Source: Hymenobacter sp. J193 (GTDB lineage Bacteria > Bacteroidota > Bacteroidia > Cytophagales > Hymenobacteraceae). From it: DNA of 64,000 bases. The DNA lies in contig NZ_JAJONE010000001.1 of NCBI RefSeq assembly GCF_024700075.1, positions 1,550,001 through 1,614,000 on the forward strand, given 5' to 3'. The position numbers and the translations under genes were made by a program. The notes under the pieces were generated by a model. That model was given only the letters and a program-made list of their open reading frames with translations. It was not told the DNA's origin and did not search any database. Shown here in pieces: positions 8,177-16,712 of the stretch (positions within the stretch are counted from its first letter, which is position 1; each line of letters begins with the position of its first letter).

Positions 8177-8243
8177 TTACATGAACAGCCTCCCCACTAC
8201 CGACGACAGCACCGTGGGGCTGCCGGCTCAGGACCACGAGTAG
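8177..8243 (+). pseudogene. Cut-off 3' end of the DUF4468-like gene
   Basis: Reading on from the reconstructed TAC codon, the fragment encodes YMNSLPTTDDSTVGLPAQDHE and ends at TAG 8241-8243, exactly in frame with 6849-7358 once the IS and one TTA are removed. It has no start or promoter of its own now. Confidence 0.8.
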
Positions 8244-8678
8244 CAAAGAGGCTATTATCTTACTCGGTTGTGGCAACAGTCAATAGTTGCCCGAAGAATA
8301 TTCCTATTGTGGTGCTAAAGCCAATGCTGCCCCCGCTGGCAAGAGCCTTTCGCGCGTGCAAGGTTATTACTAAACCATTATCACCAGTATCATTTTTGCG
8401 TAAGCCCGACAGTGCAGTCCGTGCCATCCTTGAAATGCAGAAAGCCGCGTTGCAGCGCGGCTTTCTGTCTTGCCTGTATAGGCTCTCACATCACTCACTC
8501 ACTGAATTTTACGAGACACCCAAGATATAGGTTAAGAATATACCACGCAACCTATTTCTCAGTTATTTCACTCTGGCTTTCACAGTATCCCACGAGCTAA
8601 CGTATGTTAGGTTTGTTTTAGCATATTTCCGCGAAGGCCGAATTATTATCCTGGCCGAGGGACATACTTAGTGTAGCA
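8244..8678. other. Gap without a recognisable gene
   Basis: A plus frame at 8270-8530 is open but its product looks random and runs through a hairpin. The stretch holds the hairpin at 8439-8466 and otherwise AT-rich spacer. Confidence 0.5.
8439..8466 (+). terminator. Strong hairpin, probable terminator of the DUF4468 transcript
   Basis: AGAAAGCCGCG pairs perfectly with CGCGGCTTTCT around a 6-nt loop. A T-rich but broken tail (GTCTTGCC) follows. Before the IS arrived it would have stood about 200 nt past the DUF4468 stop. Confidence 0.5.
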
Positions 8679-8718
8679 AAGCCCCCGGCAGATGCTACGC
8701 AGCATCCGCCGGGGGCTT
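8679..8718 (-). terminator. Terminator of the T9SS surface-protein gene
   Basis: AAGCCCCCGGC and GCCGGGGGCTT enclose a second stem GATGCT/AGCATC, one long near-perfect hairpin 25 nt past the stop at 8743. The minus-strand tail is short (CTTTGC). Confidence 0.75.
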
Positions 8719-8742
8719 GTCATACTTGGTGGCTGGCAACAG

Positions 8743-10929
8743 CTACGGCGTAACTACTATTTTCTGGTTGGCCAGCCGCTGACCGTTGCCACCCCGCAGC
8801 AGCACGTGATACATACCGGCGGGCAGGTGCTGCACCAGTAGCTGCTGCCCTAGCTGCAACACCGGATACTCGCGCACCAGCCGCCCCTGGTTGTCGAGGA
8901 TACGCACCGACTGCCCCAGCTGCGGCAGGCCCGTGAGGGCAACCTGCAAAACACCAGCTGCGGTAGCCGGGTTGGGGTACACCTGCAGCGCGTAGCTGGC
9001 CGCGCCCAGCTCGGCCACCACCACTTCCGATATCTTCTGATGCCCGTCCAGGTCTACCTGCCGCAGGCGGTAGTAAAGCTTGGCGGCACCCAGCTTACCG
9101 GCCTGCGCGTCGCGCAGGGTGTAGGTACGGGCCTGCGAGTTGCTGCCGGCGGCCTGCACCTGGCCTACTGCCACAAATTCATTAGCGCCGGCCTGGGTGG
9201 CCCGCTCCACTATAAAGTGGCTGCTTTGCTGCTCTGAGGCCGTACGCCACTGCAGCAGTACGCTGCCACCCTGCACCTGGGCCTGCCAGGCGGTAAGCTC
9301 CACGGGCAGCACCACGGGCGTTACGATGTTATTGGGAAAGCCGTACGGACGGTCATCGGCCAGCCCGTAGTACATGCGCACGTCACCGAGGGCACTGAGG
9401 CCGTTATTTACTTCCAGCTCCACCCACGAAAAATCCTGCGTGGTCCGGAGCGTCAGCTCACTCTTGTTGCCGCCCAGCACCGCCAGCTGCAGGGCCGAGG
9501 CTCCGCTGGCGCTTTCGAGCAGGGTGTTGCCATCGGGCCCGCCGTAAGTGTTGATACGAAAGTTATTGAGCAGGCTGGCGTCGAGCAGGCCTTCCCCCAG
9601 CTGCAGCACCACGCCGGCGGTATTGCCGGCCTGGCCGGTGCCATTCAGCTTTACTTTGAGGCGCTGCGTACCCAACACGTTTACCAGACTGGTAATCTTG
9701 GCATAGTCCGTTGTGGAGGCATTGGCGGCATTCTGCGGGTTTATAATGCCATTTACCGTTCCATTGATATTCACCGACAGTACACTGTTGGACCGAGCCT
9801 GAAAGTCCTGGGTTGGCGTGGCGGTGGTATTGTCGGAAAGCGTAATGGTTTCGGCCTCGAAAGCCCGCGGCTCAATTCCGAAACCGTAGTACAGACGCAC
9901 ATTATTCAGAGCGCTCAGCAGCTCTGTCCGGCTGATAGAAACCCGGTCAAAGGCTTCGCTGGTGGCAAAGCTCACGTAGTAGCGGTTGCTGCCGTCGGGC
10001 AAGAGATTAAGGCGCAGCAGGGAGGCGCCGCTAAATGTTTCCTGCTCCTCATCACCGAGGTAGGTGCGCACCTGCAGGCCGGCCAGTACGCTGGCGTCGA
10101 GCAGGCCGCCATTGCCAATCACAAACCCCGCGTGGTAGCCGGCTGGAGCAATACCTTCCAAACCAACGTTCAGCGTGGCCGGGCAGCTTACATCAACGGC
10201 GCTGCCAAAAGAAGCGTAGTTGGAAGTCAGGTCCGTGTCGGTGGCCCGCTCGGGGTGTGCTACGGCCGTATTCAGGCACAAGCCCAGCGCACCCGGCGAT
10301 ACGGCCGTGCTGGCACTGTTGGTACGCGACAGGTAGCCCTGCACCTCATTCTGGTTGCTGTTGCTGATGCCGTAGGCGTAGTATACCCGCAGGTCGTGCT
10401 GGTTGAAGATGTCGATGCTGGCGGTCTGGTAATACTCCAGCTTTATCTCATCGAAAGCCTGCGGGGCCTCAAACTCCAGGCGCGTAGGCCGGCTGGAGCC
10501 AATAGCGGGCTTGAGCAGGTTCATATCCACCACCATCTTGTCTTTCTCCACGCCCTTGGCATACGTGGTAATACGCGCCCCACCCAGCAGGTTGAGGCTG
10601 AGTACCGTAGCCGTGCCGCTCACTACTACCCCCGCCCGACTGTACGCCGGAACCGTACCGTTGAGCTTCATAGAGATGGAAGCTGAGCCCGCAATGATGC
10701 CCAGATCCAGGGTGGCAAAATTGTCGAGGGCCGCGTCAGTAGCTCGTTCTTTGTTGTTTACTTTGGTACAAACCACCGTAATACAACTGGTGGCAACCAC
10801 GGGCGGTGCCCCGGTTACAGAATAGTACGTCACGGGGTCGGCGGCGGTGGCCTGCAGCCAGGAAATCAGGGCCAGGAAAGTCAGAATACCGCGGCGACGG
10901 GCGGCGGCACAAACAGGAAGAAGGCTCAT
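8743..10929 (-). CDS. Large secreted surface protein with T9SS type A sorting domain
   Basis: A 728-residue protein with an N-terminal signal peptide (hydrophobic core GILTFLALISWLQATA). Three related modules of about 150 residues follow, near 45-195, 225-350 and 395-535. Each has an ERATD- or ASTTD-like start, a core KLNGT-x-AG-x-x-AGVV-like pattern, LLDAS, a TYGG/TYLG turn and a closing VRLYYGFG-type strand. Residues about 545-640 form a fibronectin-like region (VELTAWQAQVQGGSVLLQWRTASEQQSSHF). The last 80 residues (YPNPATAAG to NQKIVVTP) are the type A sorting domain that T9SS removes at the outer membrane. Role inferred: adhesin or matrix protein. It is divergent from the sigma54-type regulator at 11256. 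Confidence 0.85.
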   Translation of the reverse strand: MSLLPVCAAARRRGILTFLALISWLQATAADPVTYYSVTGAPPVVATSCITVVCTKVNNKERATDAALDNFATLDLGIIAGSASISMKLNGTVPAYSRAGVVVSGTATVLSLNLLGGARITTYAKGVEKDKMVVDMNLLKPAIGSSRPTRLEFEAPQAFDEIKLEYYQTASIDIFNQHDLRVYYAYGISNSNQNEVQGYLSRTNSASTAVSPGALGLCLNTAVAHPERATDTDLTSNYASFGSAVDVSCPATLNVGLEGIAPAGYHAGFVIGNGGLLDASVLAGLQVRTYLGDEEQETFSGASLLRLNLLPDGSNRYYVSFATSEAFDRVSISRTELLSALNNVRLYYGFGIEPRAFEAETITLSDNTTATPTQDFQARSNSVLSVNINGTVNGIINPQNAANASTTDYAKITSLVNVLGTQRLKVKLNGTGQAGNTAGVVLQLGEGLLDASLLNNFRINTYGGPDGNTLLESASGASALQLAVLGGNKSELTLRTTQDFSWVELEVNNGLSALGDVRMYYGLADDRPYGFPNNIVTPVVLPVELTAWQAQVQGGSVLLQWRTASEQQSSHFIVERATQAGANEFVAVGQVQAAGSNSQARTYTLRDAQAGKLGAAKLYYRLRQVDLDGHQKISEVVVAELGAASYALQVYPNPATAAGVLQVALTGLPQLGQSVRILDNQGRLVREYPVLQLGQQLLVQHLPAGMYHVLLRGGNGQRLANQKIVVTP

Positions 10930-11041
10930 AGCAAACTGCGTTAAAGTGTATCCACTGGGCAGTCTGACTTACAAGCTGTTTGCCATCTTCAATAAAGCAT
11001 GCCAAAACCCTGCTAATCGTCTAATAGTGCAGCTAGCCACA

Positions 11042-11072
11042 ACCTGTATTTCCCAAAATGGGAAATACAGGT
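11042..11072. promoter_or_regulatory. Perfect 14-bp inverted repeat between divergent genes
   Basis: ACCTGTATTTCCCA, a 3-nt AAA centre, then the exact complement. It is 113 nt ahead of the surface-protein start and 184 nt ahead of the regulator start, in a 326-nt AT-rich intergenic region without any open frame. There is no T-run on either side, so an operator for a dimeric regulator is more likely than a terminator. Confidence 0.6.
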
Positions 11073-11255
11073 AAATATTAGAGAATGACTATTATACAAA
11101 ACGTGGCTCGTTTTTTCAGCAACAAGATTTTGAAAATCAGATATTTAGCAAAGTTCTAAGCTAAACACTCCAAATTAGCCAAACAGGCCACATCTGGGCC
11201 CCTATAGATTATCGTAGGTTATAGTTAAGCTTCCCACCTTACCGCTGCTATTTCT

Positions 11256-12617
11256 ATGCCCATTGCTACGCCGGCCTTCCGCATATTCATCGTTGAAGAT
11301 AATGAGTGGTACGGCCAGCTGCTGGCTTACCGCCTCAACCAGAACCCCGACTACACGGTTACCCGGTTTGCCTCGGCCCAGGAGTGCCTGAGCCAGCTCG
11401 CGCAGAAGCCTGACCTGATCAGCCTAGACTATGGCCTCCCCGACATGGCTGGGGATGAGGTTTTTCGCCGCATCAAGGTGCAGCTGCCTGACGTGGCGGT
11501 AGTCGTTATATCGGCCCAGGAAGACGTGCGCACGGCCATTTCCCTGTTGCGCCAGGGAGCCTACGATTATTTGGTGAAGGACGAAGACACCCCGGACCGC
11601 CTCTGGCATGTGGCGGGCAACGTACAGCGGCAGGTGACGCTGCGCCGCGAAAACGAGCAGCTACGCCAGCAGCTGGGCCAGGCCACCGACCCGCGCCGGA
11701 CGCTCTTGGGCTGTAGCCCACAGATGCAGCAGCTGCAGGGACTGATTGAAAAAGCGGGCCGCACCAACATCAGCGTGTCGCTGACGGGCGAAACCGGCAC
11801 GGGCAAAGAACTGGTAGCCAAAGCCATTCATGCCCTTTCGGAGCGGCGCACCGGTGCCTTTGTGGCCGTGAACGTGGCCGCCATCCCGCGGGAGCTGCTG
11901 GAAAGTGAGCTGTTCGGGCACGAGAAAGGCGCCTTTACGGGTGCCGTGAGTCGCCGGGTGGGCCGGTTTGAGGAAGCCCACCAGGGCACCCTGTTTCTGG
12001 ACGAAATTGCCGACCTCGACTTCAGCCTGCAGTCGAAGCTGCTGCGGGCCCTGCAGGAGCGCGAAGTGTACCGGGTAGGAGGAAACTCCGCCATTCGCTT
12101 TGATGCCCGCCTAATTGTGGCCACGCACCACGACCTGGCCGAGCGGGTGCGGCAGGGCGCCTTCCGGGAGGATTTGTTTTACCGTCTGCTAGGCCTGCCT
12201 ATTGCGCTGCCGCCCCTGCGCGAGCGGGGCGACGACGTGCTGCTGCTGGCTGAGGCCTTTCTGCGCGACTTTGCGGCCCGCAACAACTTGGCCGTGCATT
12301 CTTTTTCGCCCGCTGCCTGCCTCAAGCTCCAGCAATACGCTTTTCCTGGCAACGTGCGCGAGCTGAAAGCCGTGGTGGAGCTGGGCGCCGTGCTGGCCGA
12401 GGGCGACACTATCGAGCCGGCGGACCTGCAGCTGCGGTCTACTTCGCCCGCTGCCAGCCCGGACACTCCTGCGCCCTTGCGTGCTCAGGTGGCCAGCATT
12501 GTACAGCGCTGCCTCGATGCAAACCAAGGCAACATCCTGCAGGCAGCGGCCCAGCTTTGCATCGGCAAGTCCACGCTGTACCGCATGCTCCAGAACAAGG
12601 AAGTGTATATCAAGTAA
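11256..12617 (+). CDS. NtrC-family sigma54-dependent response regulator
   Basis: A 453-residue regulator with the three classic parts. The receiver (1-125) has the acidic EDNE pocket, phospho-acceptor Asp58 (ISLDYGLPDM) and conserved Lys in LVKDEDT. The AAA+ domain (about 148-380) has Walker A GETGTGKE near 177, ESELFGHEKGAFTGA near 215-230 with an intact GAFTGA sigma54 contact loop, and TLFLDEIADL as Walker B. The C-terminal Fis-type helix-turn-helix is ANQGNILQAAAQLCIGKSTLYRML. It should drive sigma54 promoters when phosphorylated. The kinase gene starts 18 nt downstream, so the two are almost certainly partners. Divergent from the surface protein, a possible target. Confidence 0.92.
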   Translation: MPIATPAFRIFIVEDNEWYGQLLAYRLNQNPDYTVTRFASAQECLSQLAQKPDLISLDYGLPDMAGDEVFRRIKVQLPDVAVVVISAQEDVRTAISLLRQGAYDYLVKDEDTPDRLWHVAGNVQRQVTLRRENEQLRQQLGQATDPRRTLLGCSPQMQQLQGLIEKAGRTNISVSLTGETGTGKELVAKAIHALSERRTGAFVAVNVAAIPRELLESELFGHEKGAFTGAVSRRVGRFEEAHQGTLFLDEIADLDFSLQSKLLRALQEREVYRVGGNSAIRFDARLIVATHHDLAERVRQGAFREDLFYRLLGLPIALPPLRERGDDVLLLAEAFLRDFAARNNLAVHSFSPAACLKLQQYAFPGNVRELKAVVELGAVLAEGDTIEPADLQLRSTSPAASPDTPAPLRAQVASIVQRCLDANQGNILQAAAQLCIGKSTLYRMLQNKEVYIK

Positions 12618-12635
12618 GTATCTGTATCTGACTTT

Positions 12636-15600
12636 ATGGCCGACCGCTCCGCTGCCGCTTCCCGCCACCTGCATCATAAGCTAGCCCAGGCCCGGCGCCT
12701 GCTGGGCGAGACCCGCACCCAGTTGCACCAGGCTCGTCTGCACACCACCCGGCTGCAGCAGGCTGCCGCCACCCAGGCGGCCGCCCTGCTGCACACCCTT
12801 GACAATGCTATTATCGTAGCCGGCTCCGACCTGCGCGTTTCCCTGGTCAGCCCGGCTTACTGCCACCTGTTTGGGCTGCCGCAGCCGTATATTCACTACC
12901 TGGGTGCGCCAGTGGGCGAAGTGCTTGAGCAGTTTACCATCGGATTTCAGCACCCCGACGAAGCGGTGAAGCTGCACCGCCACGCCCTGGAGCAGCAGGT
13001 ACCCCTGCAGGACGCGCTGCTGTCCCTGGCCAATGGGCGCATTTTGAAGCTCAACTACCTGCCCGTGGCCGAGCAAGGCGTGGTGGCCCTGCACCTGTGG
13101 AGCTACCAGGACGTGACGCAGCAGCAGCACCTGCAGGCTCATATCAGTCAGCTTTCCCGCCTGGCCGAGTTCAGCCCCCACCCCATTATCTGCTACACGC
13201 CGGCCGGCCATCCGCAGTATTTCAATCCCGCGGCCGGGCCCGTGCTGGAGGAGCTCACCGCTCAGCCTTCCCAGGAAGGCAACCAGTTTCTGCGCCATGA
13301 GCTGACGGCGGCCCTGGCGGCGGGCCAGACGCGCTTCCGGCAGTTTGCCCTGAACGACCACGTGTACTACTGGACGGTGGTGCCGCTGCTTACGGAAGAT
13401 TGCGTGAACGTGTACCTCACCGATTTCACGGATCAGCAGCGCCTTACCACCGAGCTGGCCAGCAGCCAGCGCCTGCTGGAGCGCGTGCTGGAAACGGCAC
13501 CGAACGTTGTCTACACCTTTGATCTGCTGGAAGAGCGGGTTACGTACTGCAACCGGCACATGTACGACCTGCTGGGCTATACCGAGCAGGAACTCATGGC
13601 CATGGGCGTGGAGGAGTGGCAGCAGCTGCTCGCGGCCGAGGACCGCACCCCCATGCGCGACTACTGGCACGCCATGCGGTCCGCCGCCGACGGCGAAATC
13701 CGAACGATGGAGTACCACGTTTACCATCGCAACGGCGCCCGCCTATGCCTGCGCACCAGCACTACCCCGCTGGAGCGCGACGCCTCAGGCCAGGCCTGGC
13801 TGGCGGCCGGGGCCCTGGAAGACATTACCAAATGGAAGCAGGCCGAAGCCCAGCGCCGGGCCATCAACCGGGGATTGGCGGAGAAAAACCGGCTGTTTCA
13901 GCAGATCATCGACACCTCGCCCCAGCTTATTTTCATCCGGGATAACCAGGGCCGTTTTCAACTGGCCAATCAGGCAGCCGCAGACTTCTACGGCGTCTCG
14001 AAAAGGCAGCTGCTACGCGGCACCTATGCCGATGTGATGCCCGACGAAGAAGTGCGCACGCGGCTGCTGGAGCAGGATCAGCAGGTTATTCAGGCACGGA
14101 TAGAGCTTTCCACCGAAGAGCATTTTGAGTGGCACGACGGGCGTGAGCGGTGGTTTCAGTGCCTGAAGCAGCCGTTTGTGCTGGCCGATGGCACGGTGCA
14201 GGTGCTGGCGGTAGCCAGCGAAATAACGGCGCAGAAACAGGTCAATGCCGAGCTGCGGCAGGCCAAGGAAACCGCCGAGCAGACGGCCCGCGTCAAGCAG
14301 GAGTTTTTGGCTAATATCAGCCACGAGATTCGCACGCCCATGCACGGCATTCTGGGCGTAGCCAACCTGCTGGGCCGCACTCCGCTCACCGATGAGCAGC
14401 GCGAGTTTGTGCAGCACATTCAGGAATCGGCCGAAAACCTGCTGGTGGTGATAAACGACGTGCTGGACGTGTCGCAGCTGCTGACGGGCAAAATTAAGCT
14501 GGAGGAGCGGGTGTTCGACGTGCGCGACGTGCTGCGCCGCAGCGCGGAGGCGGTGCGCTTCCGGGTTGAGGAAAAAGGCATCAGCCTGCATTTGGAGCTG
14601 CCCGCCCCCGACGTGCCCACCCAGGTGCTCGGCGACCCGTACCGCCTCACCCAGATCCTGCTGAACCTGCTCAGCAACGCCGTTAAATTCACGAACCAGG
14701 GCCACGTGACCCTACGCTGCGAGCCGCTGCCCCACCAAGCCAAGATGTGCTGCTTTGCCTTTGTAGTGGAAGATACCGGTATTGGCATTGCGGCCTCGCA
14801 GCTCGAAGAAATGTTTGAGCCCTTCACCCAGGCCTCAGCCAGCACGGCCCGGCGCTACGGTGGCACTGGCCTGGGGCTGAGCATCAGCAAAGGGCTGGTA
14901 GAGCGGCTGGGCGGCACCATCACGGCCCACAGCCAGGTACAGCAGGGCAGCACGTTCCGGGTAGAGCTGCCGCTGCAGCCGGTTATCGGCCCGGCTACGG
15001 CCGCCCCTACGGCCGTGGAGCAGCCCCCACTCGGACCCCACCGCCTTCTGCTGGTGGAAGACAACGCGGTGAGCTTGTTTCTGACGAAAAAGCTGCTGGC
15101 CAACTGGGGGCTGGTGGTAGATGCGGCCCCCAGCGGAGCCGAGGCCCTGGAGCTGTTCCGGGCGCATTCGTACGCGCTGGTGCTGATGGATATCCAGATG
15201 CCCGAAATGGACGGCATCACCACCACCCACCACCTGCGCCAGCACCCCGATGCGCAGCGAGCGGCCACGCCGGTAGTAGCCCTCACGGCCAACGCGCTAC
15301 CCGATCAGACGCAGCTGTACCGGGCTGCGGGCTTCCAGGCTTTCCTGTCCAAGCCCTTCTCCGACCAGCAACTGTATGTGCTGCTGCAGCACCACTTGCC
15401 CGCTAAGGCGCATATTACGGAGCAGCTGTTCGATTTAAAAAACATTCAACTGGTAGCCCAGGGCGACGAGGCCTTTATCCGGCACATGATGCAGCTCTTC
15501 ATCGACACGGCCCCGCCGGCCCTGGCTAAGCTGGAAGGCTTCTACGCGCAGCAGCAGTGGCAGCGCGTGGCCGAAATGGCGCACCACCTCAAAAGCAGCT

Positions 15601-15764
15601 TTTACTCGCTCAACGTGCGCAGCCTGCTGGAGCCTATCCGGGAGTTGGAAGCCGCCGCCAGCCACCCGCACGTAGATGCCGGGCACGTAGCCACCCTTAT
15701 CCAGTACATCCGGCAGGTGGCGGAAACCGTGATAGAGCAGCTCCGTTCGCAGATTGGCGCCTGA
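12636..15764 (+). CDS. Cytosolic hybrid sensor histidine kinase with four PAS domains, receiver and Hpt
   Basis: A 1042-residue kinase without membrane segments. An N-terminal coiled coil (residues 8-50) leads to PAS-like domains near 50-160, 172-265, 280-395 and 415-530. HisKA carries His563 in NISHEIRTPMHG; the ATPase domain has the N-box NLLSNAVKF, DTGIGI and GTGLGLSI. The receiver (about 803-920) has phospho-Asp852 in LMDIQMPEMDG, and the Hpt domain (about 940-1035) has His983 in AHHLKSS, with Ser where Gly is usual. This gives a full His-Asp-His relay to an external receiver, presumably the sigma54 regulator encoded 18 nt upstream. The many PAS domains suggest an internal redox or small-molecule signal. 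Confidence 0.93.
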   Translation: MADRSAAASRHLHHKLAQARRLLGETRTQLHQARLHTTRLQQAAATQAAALLHTLDNAIIVAGSDLRVSLVSPAYCHLFGLPQPYIHYLGAPVGEVLEQFTIGFQHPDEAVKLHRHALEQQVPLQDALLSLANGRILKLNYLPVAEQGVVALHLWSYQDVTQQQHLQAHISQLSRLAEFSPHPIICYTPAGHPQYFNPAAGPVLEELTAQPSQEGNQFLRHELTAALAAGQTRFRQFALNDHVYYWTVVPLLTEDCVNVYLTDFTDQQRLTTELASSQRLLERVLETAPNVVYTFDLLEERVTYCNRHMYDLLGYTEQELMAMGVEEWQQLLAAEDRTPMRDYWHAMRSAADGEIRTMEYHVYHRNGARLCLRTSTTPLERDASGQAWLAAGALEDITKWKQAEAQRRAINRGLAEKNRLFQQIIDTSPQLIFIRDNQGRFQLANQAAADFYGVSKRQLLRGTYADVMPDEEVRTRLLEQDQQVIQARIELSTEEHFEWHDGRERWFQCLKQPFVLADGTVQVLAVASEITAQKQVNAELRQAKETAEQTARVKQEFLANISHEIRTPMHGILGVANLLGRTPLTDEQREFVQHIQESAENLLVVINDVLDVSQLLTGKIKLEERVFDVRDVLRRSAEAVRFRVEEKGISLHLELPAPDVPTQVLGDPYRLTQILLNLLSNAVKFTNQGHVTLRCEPLPHQAKMCCFAFVVEDTGIGIAASQLEEMFEPFTQASASTARRYGGTGLGLSISKGLVERLGGTITAHSQVQQGSTFRVELPLQPVIGPATAAPTAVEQPPLGPHRLLLVEDNAVSLFLTKKLLANWGLVVDAAPSGAEALELFRAHSYALVLMDIQMPEMDGITTTHHLRQHPDAQRAATPVVALTANALPDQTQLYRAAGFQAFLSKPFSDQQLYVLLQHHLPAKAHITEQLFDLKNIQLVAQGDEAFIRHMMQLFIDTAPPALAKLEGFYAQQQWQRVAEMAHHLKSSFYSLNVRSLLEPIRELEAAASHPHVDAGHVATLIQYIRQVAETVIEQLRSQIGA

Positions 15765-15886
15765 AGGCCGGCAACTCAGCGCCTGGCACCGAAACTACCC
15801 ATGAGCTTTTGTGGTTTACTCTGTAGTTTCTACCTCTGCCGACCGGCAAGCGTAGTTGTTTTTTGTACTTTTAACACCCCTGCTTT

Positions 15887-16000
15887 ATGATTCTGCTTGT
15901 TTCCGTGGGTATTACCCTGGTTGCCGTGCTGGCCGCCCAGGCCGTTCGGGTTACTGGCCAGCCCGAGCTGCAGCCCGTTCGGGTGCGCAGCCGCCGCTAG
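15887..16000 (+). CDS. Very small membrane peptide, 37 residues
   Basis: ATG 15887 opens MILLVSVGITLVAVLAAQAV, a single hydrophobic helix, followed by a basic tail ending RVRSRR. It stands alone between the kinase gene and a textbook plus-strand terminator 26 nt after its stop, and its GC-rich third positions resemble those of real genes here. Orientation would be tail-in by the positive-inside rule. I do not recognise it, and its small size keeps the call uncertain. Confidence 0.5.
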   Translation: MILLVSVGITLVAVLAAQAVRVTGQPELQPVRVRSRR

Positions 16001-16025
16001 CGCCCTTTTCTCTTGCCAATTGATG

Positions 16026-16056
16026 AGCCTTTCCTGCCCGGGAAAGGCTTTTTTTT
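16026..16056 (+). terminator. Intrinsic terminator
   Basis: AGCCTTTCC pairs with GGAAAGGCT around a 6-nt loop, followed by eight T. It ends the small-peptide transcript and possibly the regulator/kinase operon. Confidence 0.88.
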
Positions 16057-16097
16057 GAACAACATTCGGGCCTTCCCTGCTGCTGTCTGAATCACAT

Positions 16098-16138
16098 AAA
16101 AAACCGTGCGGCCACCCCAAATAGGAGCAGCCGCACGG
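16098..16138 (-). terminator. Intrinsic terminator of the CTD-only T9SS gene
   Basis: CCGTGCGGC/GCCGCACGG stem with a 17-nt loop; six T follow on the minus strand. It lies 25 nt past the stop at 16163. Confidence 0.85.
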
Positions 16139-16162
16139 CTTATAAATAAACTCTCGCCGGAA

Positions 16163-16537
16163 CTAGCGAATCACGAGCTTGCGCATGGTGCTGGTATTGT
16201 CGGAGTCGAGCTTGACGTAGTAGAGGCCGCTGGCGAACTTGCTCAGGTCGAGCGTGCGGGTAAAACGGTCGTTGAGCTCCGTCACGGTTTCGCGGTATAC
16301 CACGGTGCCGATGATGTTTAGCACCCGCAGCTCCAGCTTACGGCCTTTGAAACCCAGTACCGATACCTGCACGATACCCGTGCTGGGATTGGGATACACC
16401 AACAGGTTTTTTTCCTCAAGCTGAGGTTTATTGCCTGCCTTCTCCGTGGGCTGAGCGGCCGCCTGCGACAGCAAGGCCGAGCCGGGCAGCAGGCCAAACA
16501 GCAGGAGAAAGGAAACGAAGCGTAGGAGTTTTATCAT
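16163..16537 (-). CDS. Minimal T9SS cargo: signal peptide plus sorting domain
   Basis: The 124-residue protein has a signal peptide (LLRFVSFLLLFGLLPGSALL), a linker of about 20 polar residues, and then immediately a type A T9SS C-terminal domain (LLVYPNPSTGIVQVSV near residue 46 to TMRKLVIR at the end). No functional domain lies between. The sorting domain is usually cut off on export, so very little would remain on the surface. It may be a remnant of a larger cargo, a decoy or regulator of the sortase, or a structural peptide. Its promoter -7 box and terminator are both present, which argues that it is expressed. Confidence 0.85.
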   Translation of the reverse strand: MIKLLRFVSFLLLFGLLPGSALLSQAAAQPTEKAGNKPQLEEKNLLVYPNPSTGIVQVSVLGFKGRKLELRVLNIIGTVVYRETVTELNDRFTRTLDLSKFASGLYYVKLDSDNTSTMRKLVIR

Positions 16538-16607
16538 AAGGAAGGGCGCAACAAGGCGTTCAGCAATCCAGCAGGAATACTTAACGTGAAGTGTTTAATT
16601 AGGTTTG

Positions 16608-16615
16608 CAAAGGTA
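16608..16615 (-). promoter_or_regulatory. -7 box ahead of the CTD-only T9SS gene
   Basis: On the minus strand TACCTTTG matches TAnnTTTG 71 nt upstream of the ATG. No clear TTG stands at the -33 position. Confidence 0.45.
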
Positions 16616-16712
16616 ACATCCTATGGGAGAATCTGGTTAGCTATATATCCATTCTTTGAGAAAAAACCTATATAGCCGGCCTCTTTTGTATGACTTTTCT
16701 GATAATTTTTTC

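Noticed and set aside
8270..8530. 86-codon plus-strand frame
   Set aside because: It runs through the hairpin at 8439-8466 and encodes a random-looking protein.
10985..11015. Possible -24/-12 (sigma54) promoter on the minus strand, TTGGCATG followed by TTGAA
   Set aside because: Spacing between the GG and GC elements is one base too long and the GC is missing.
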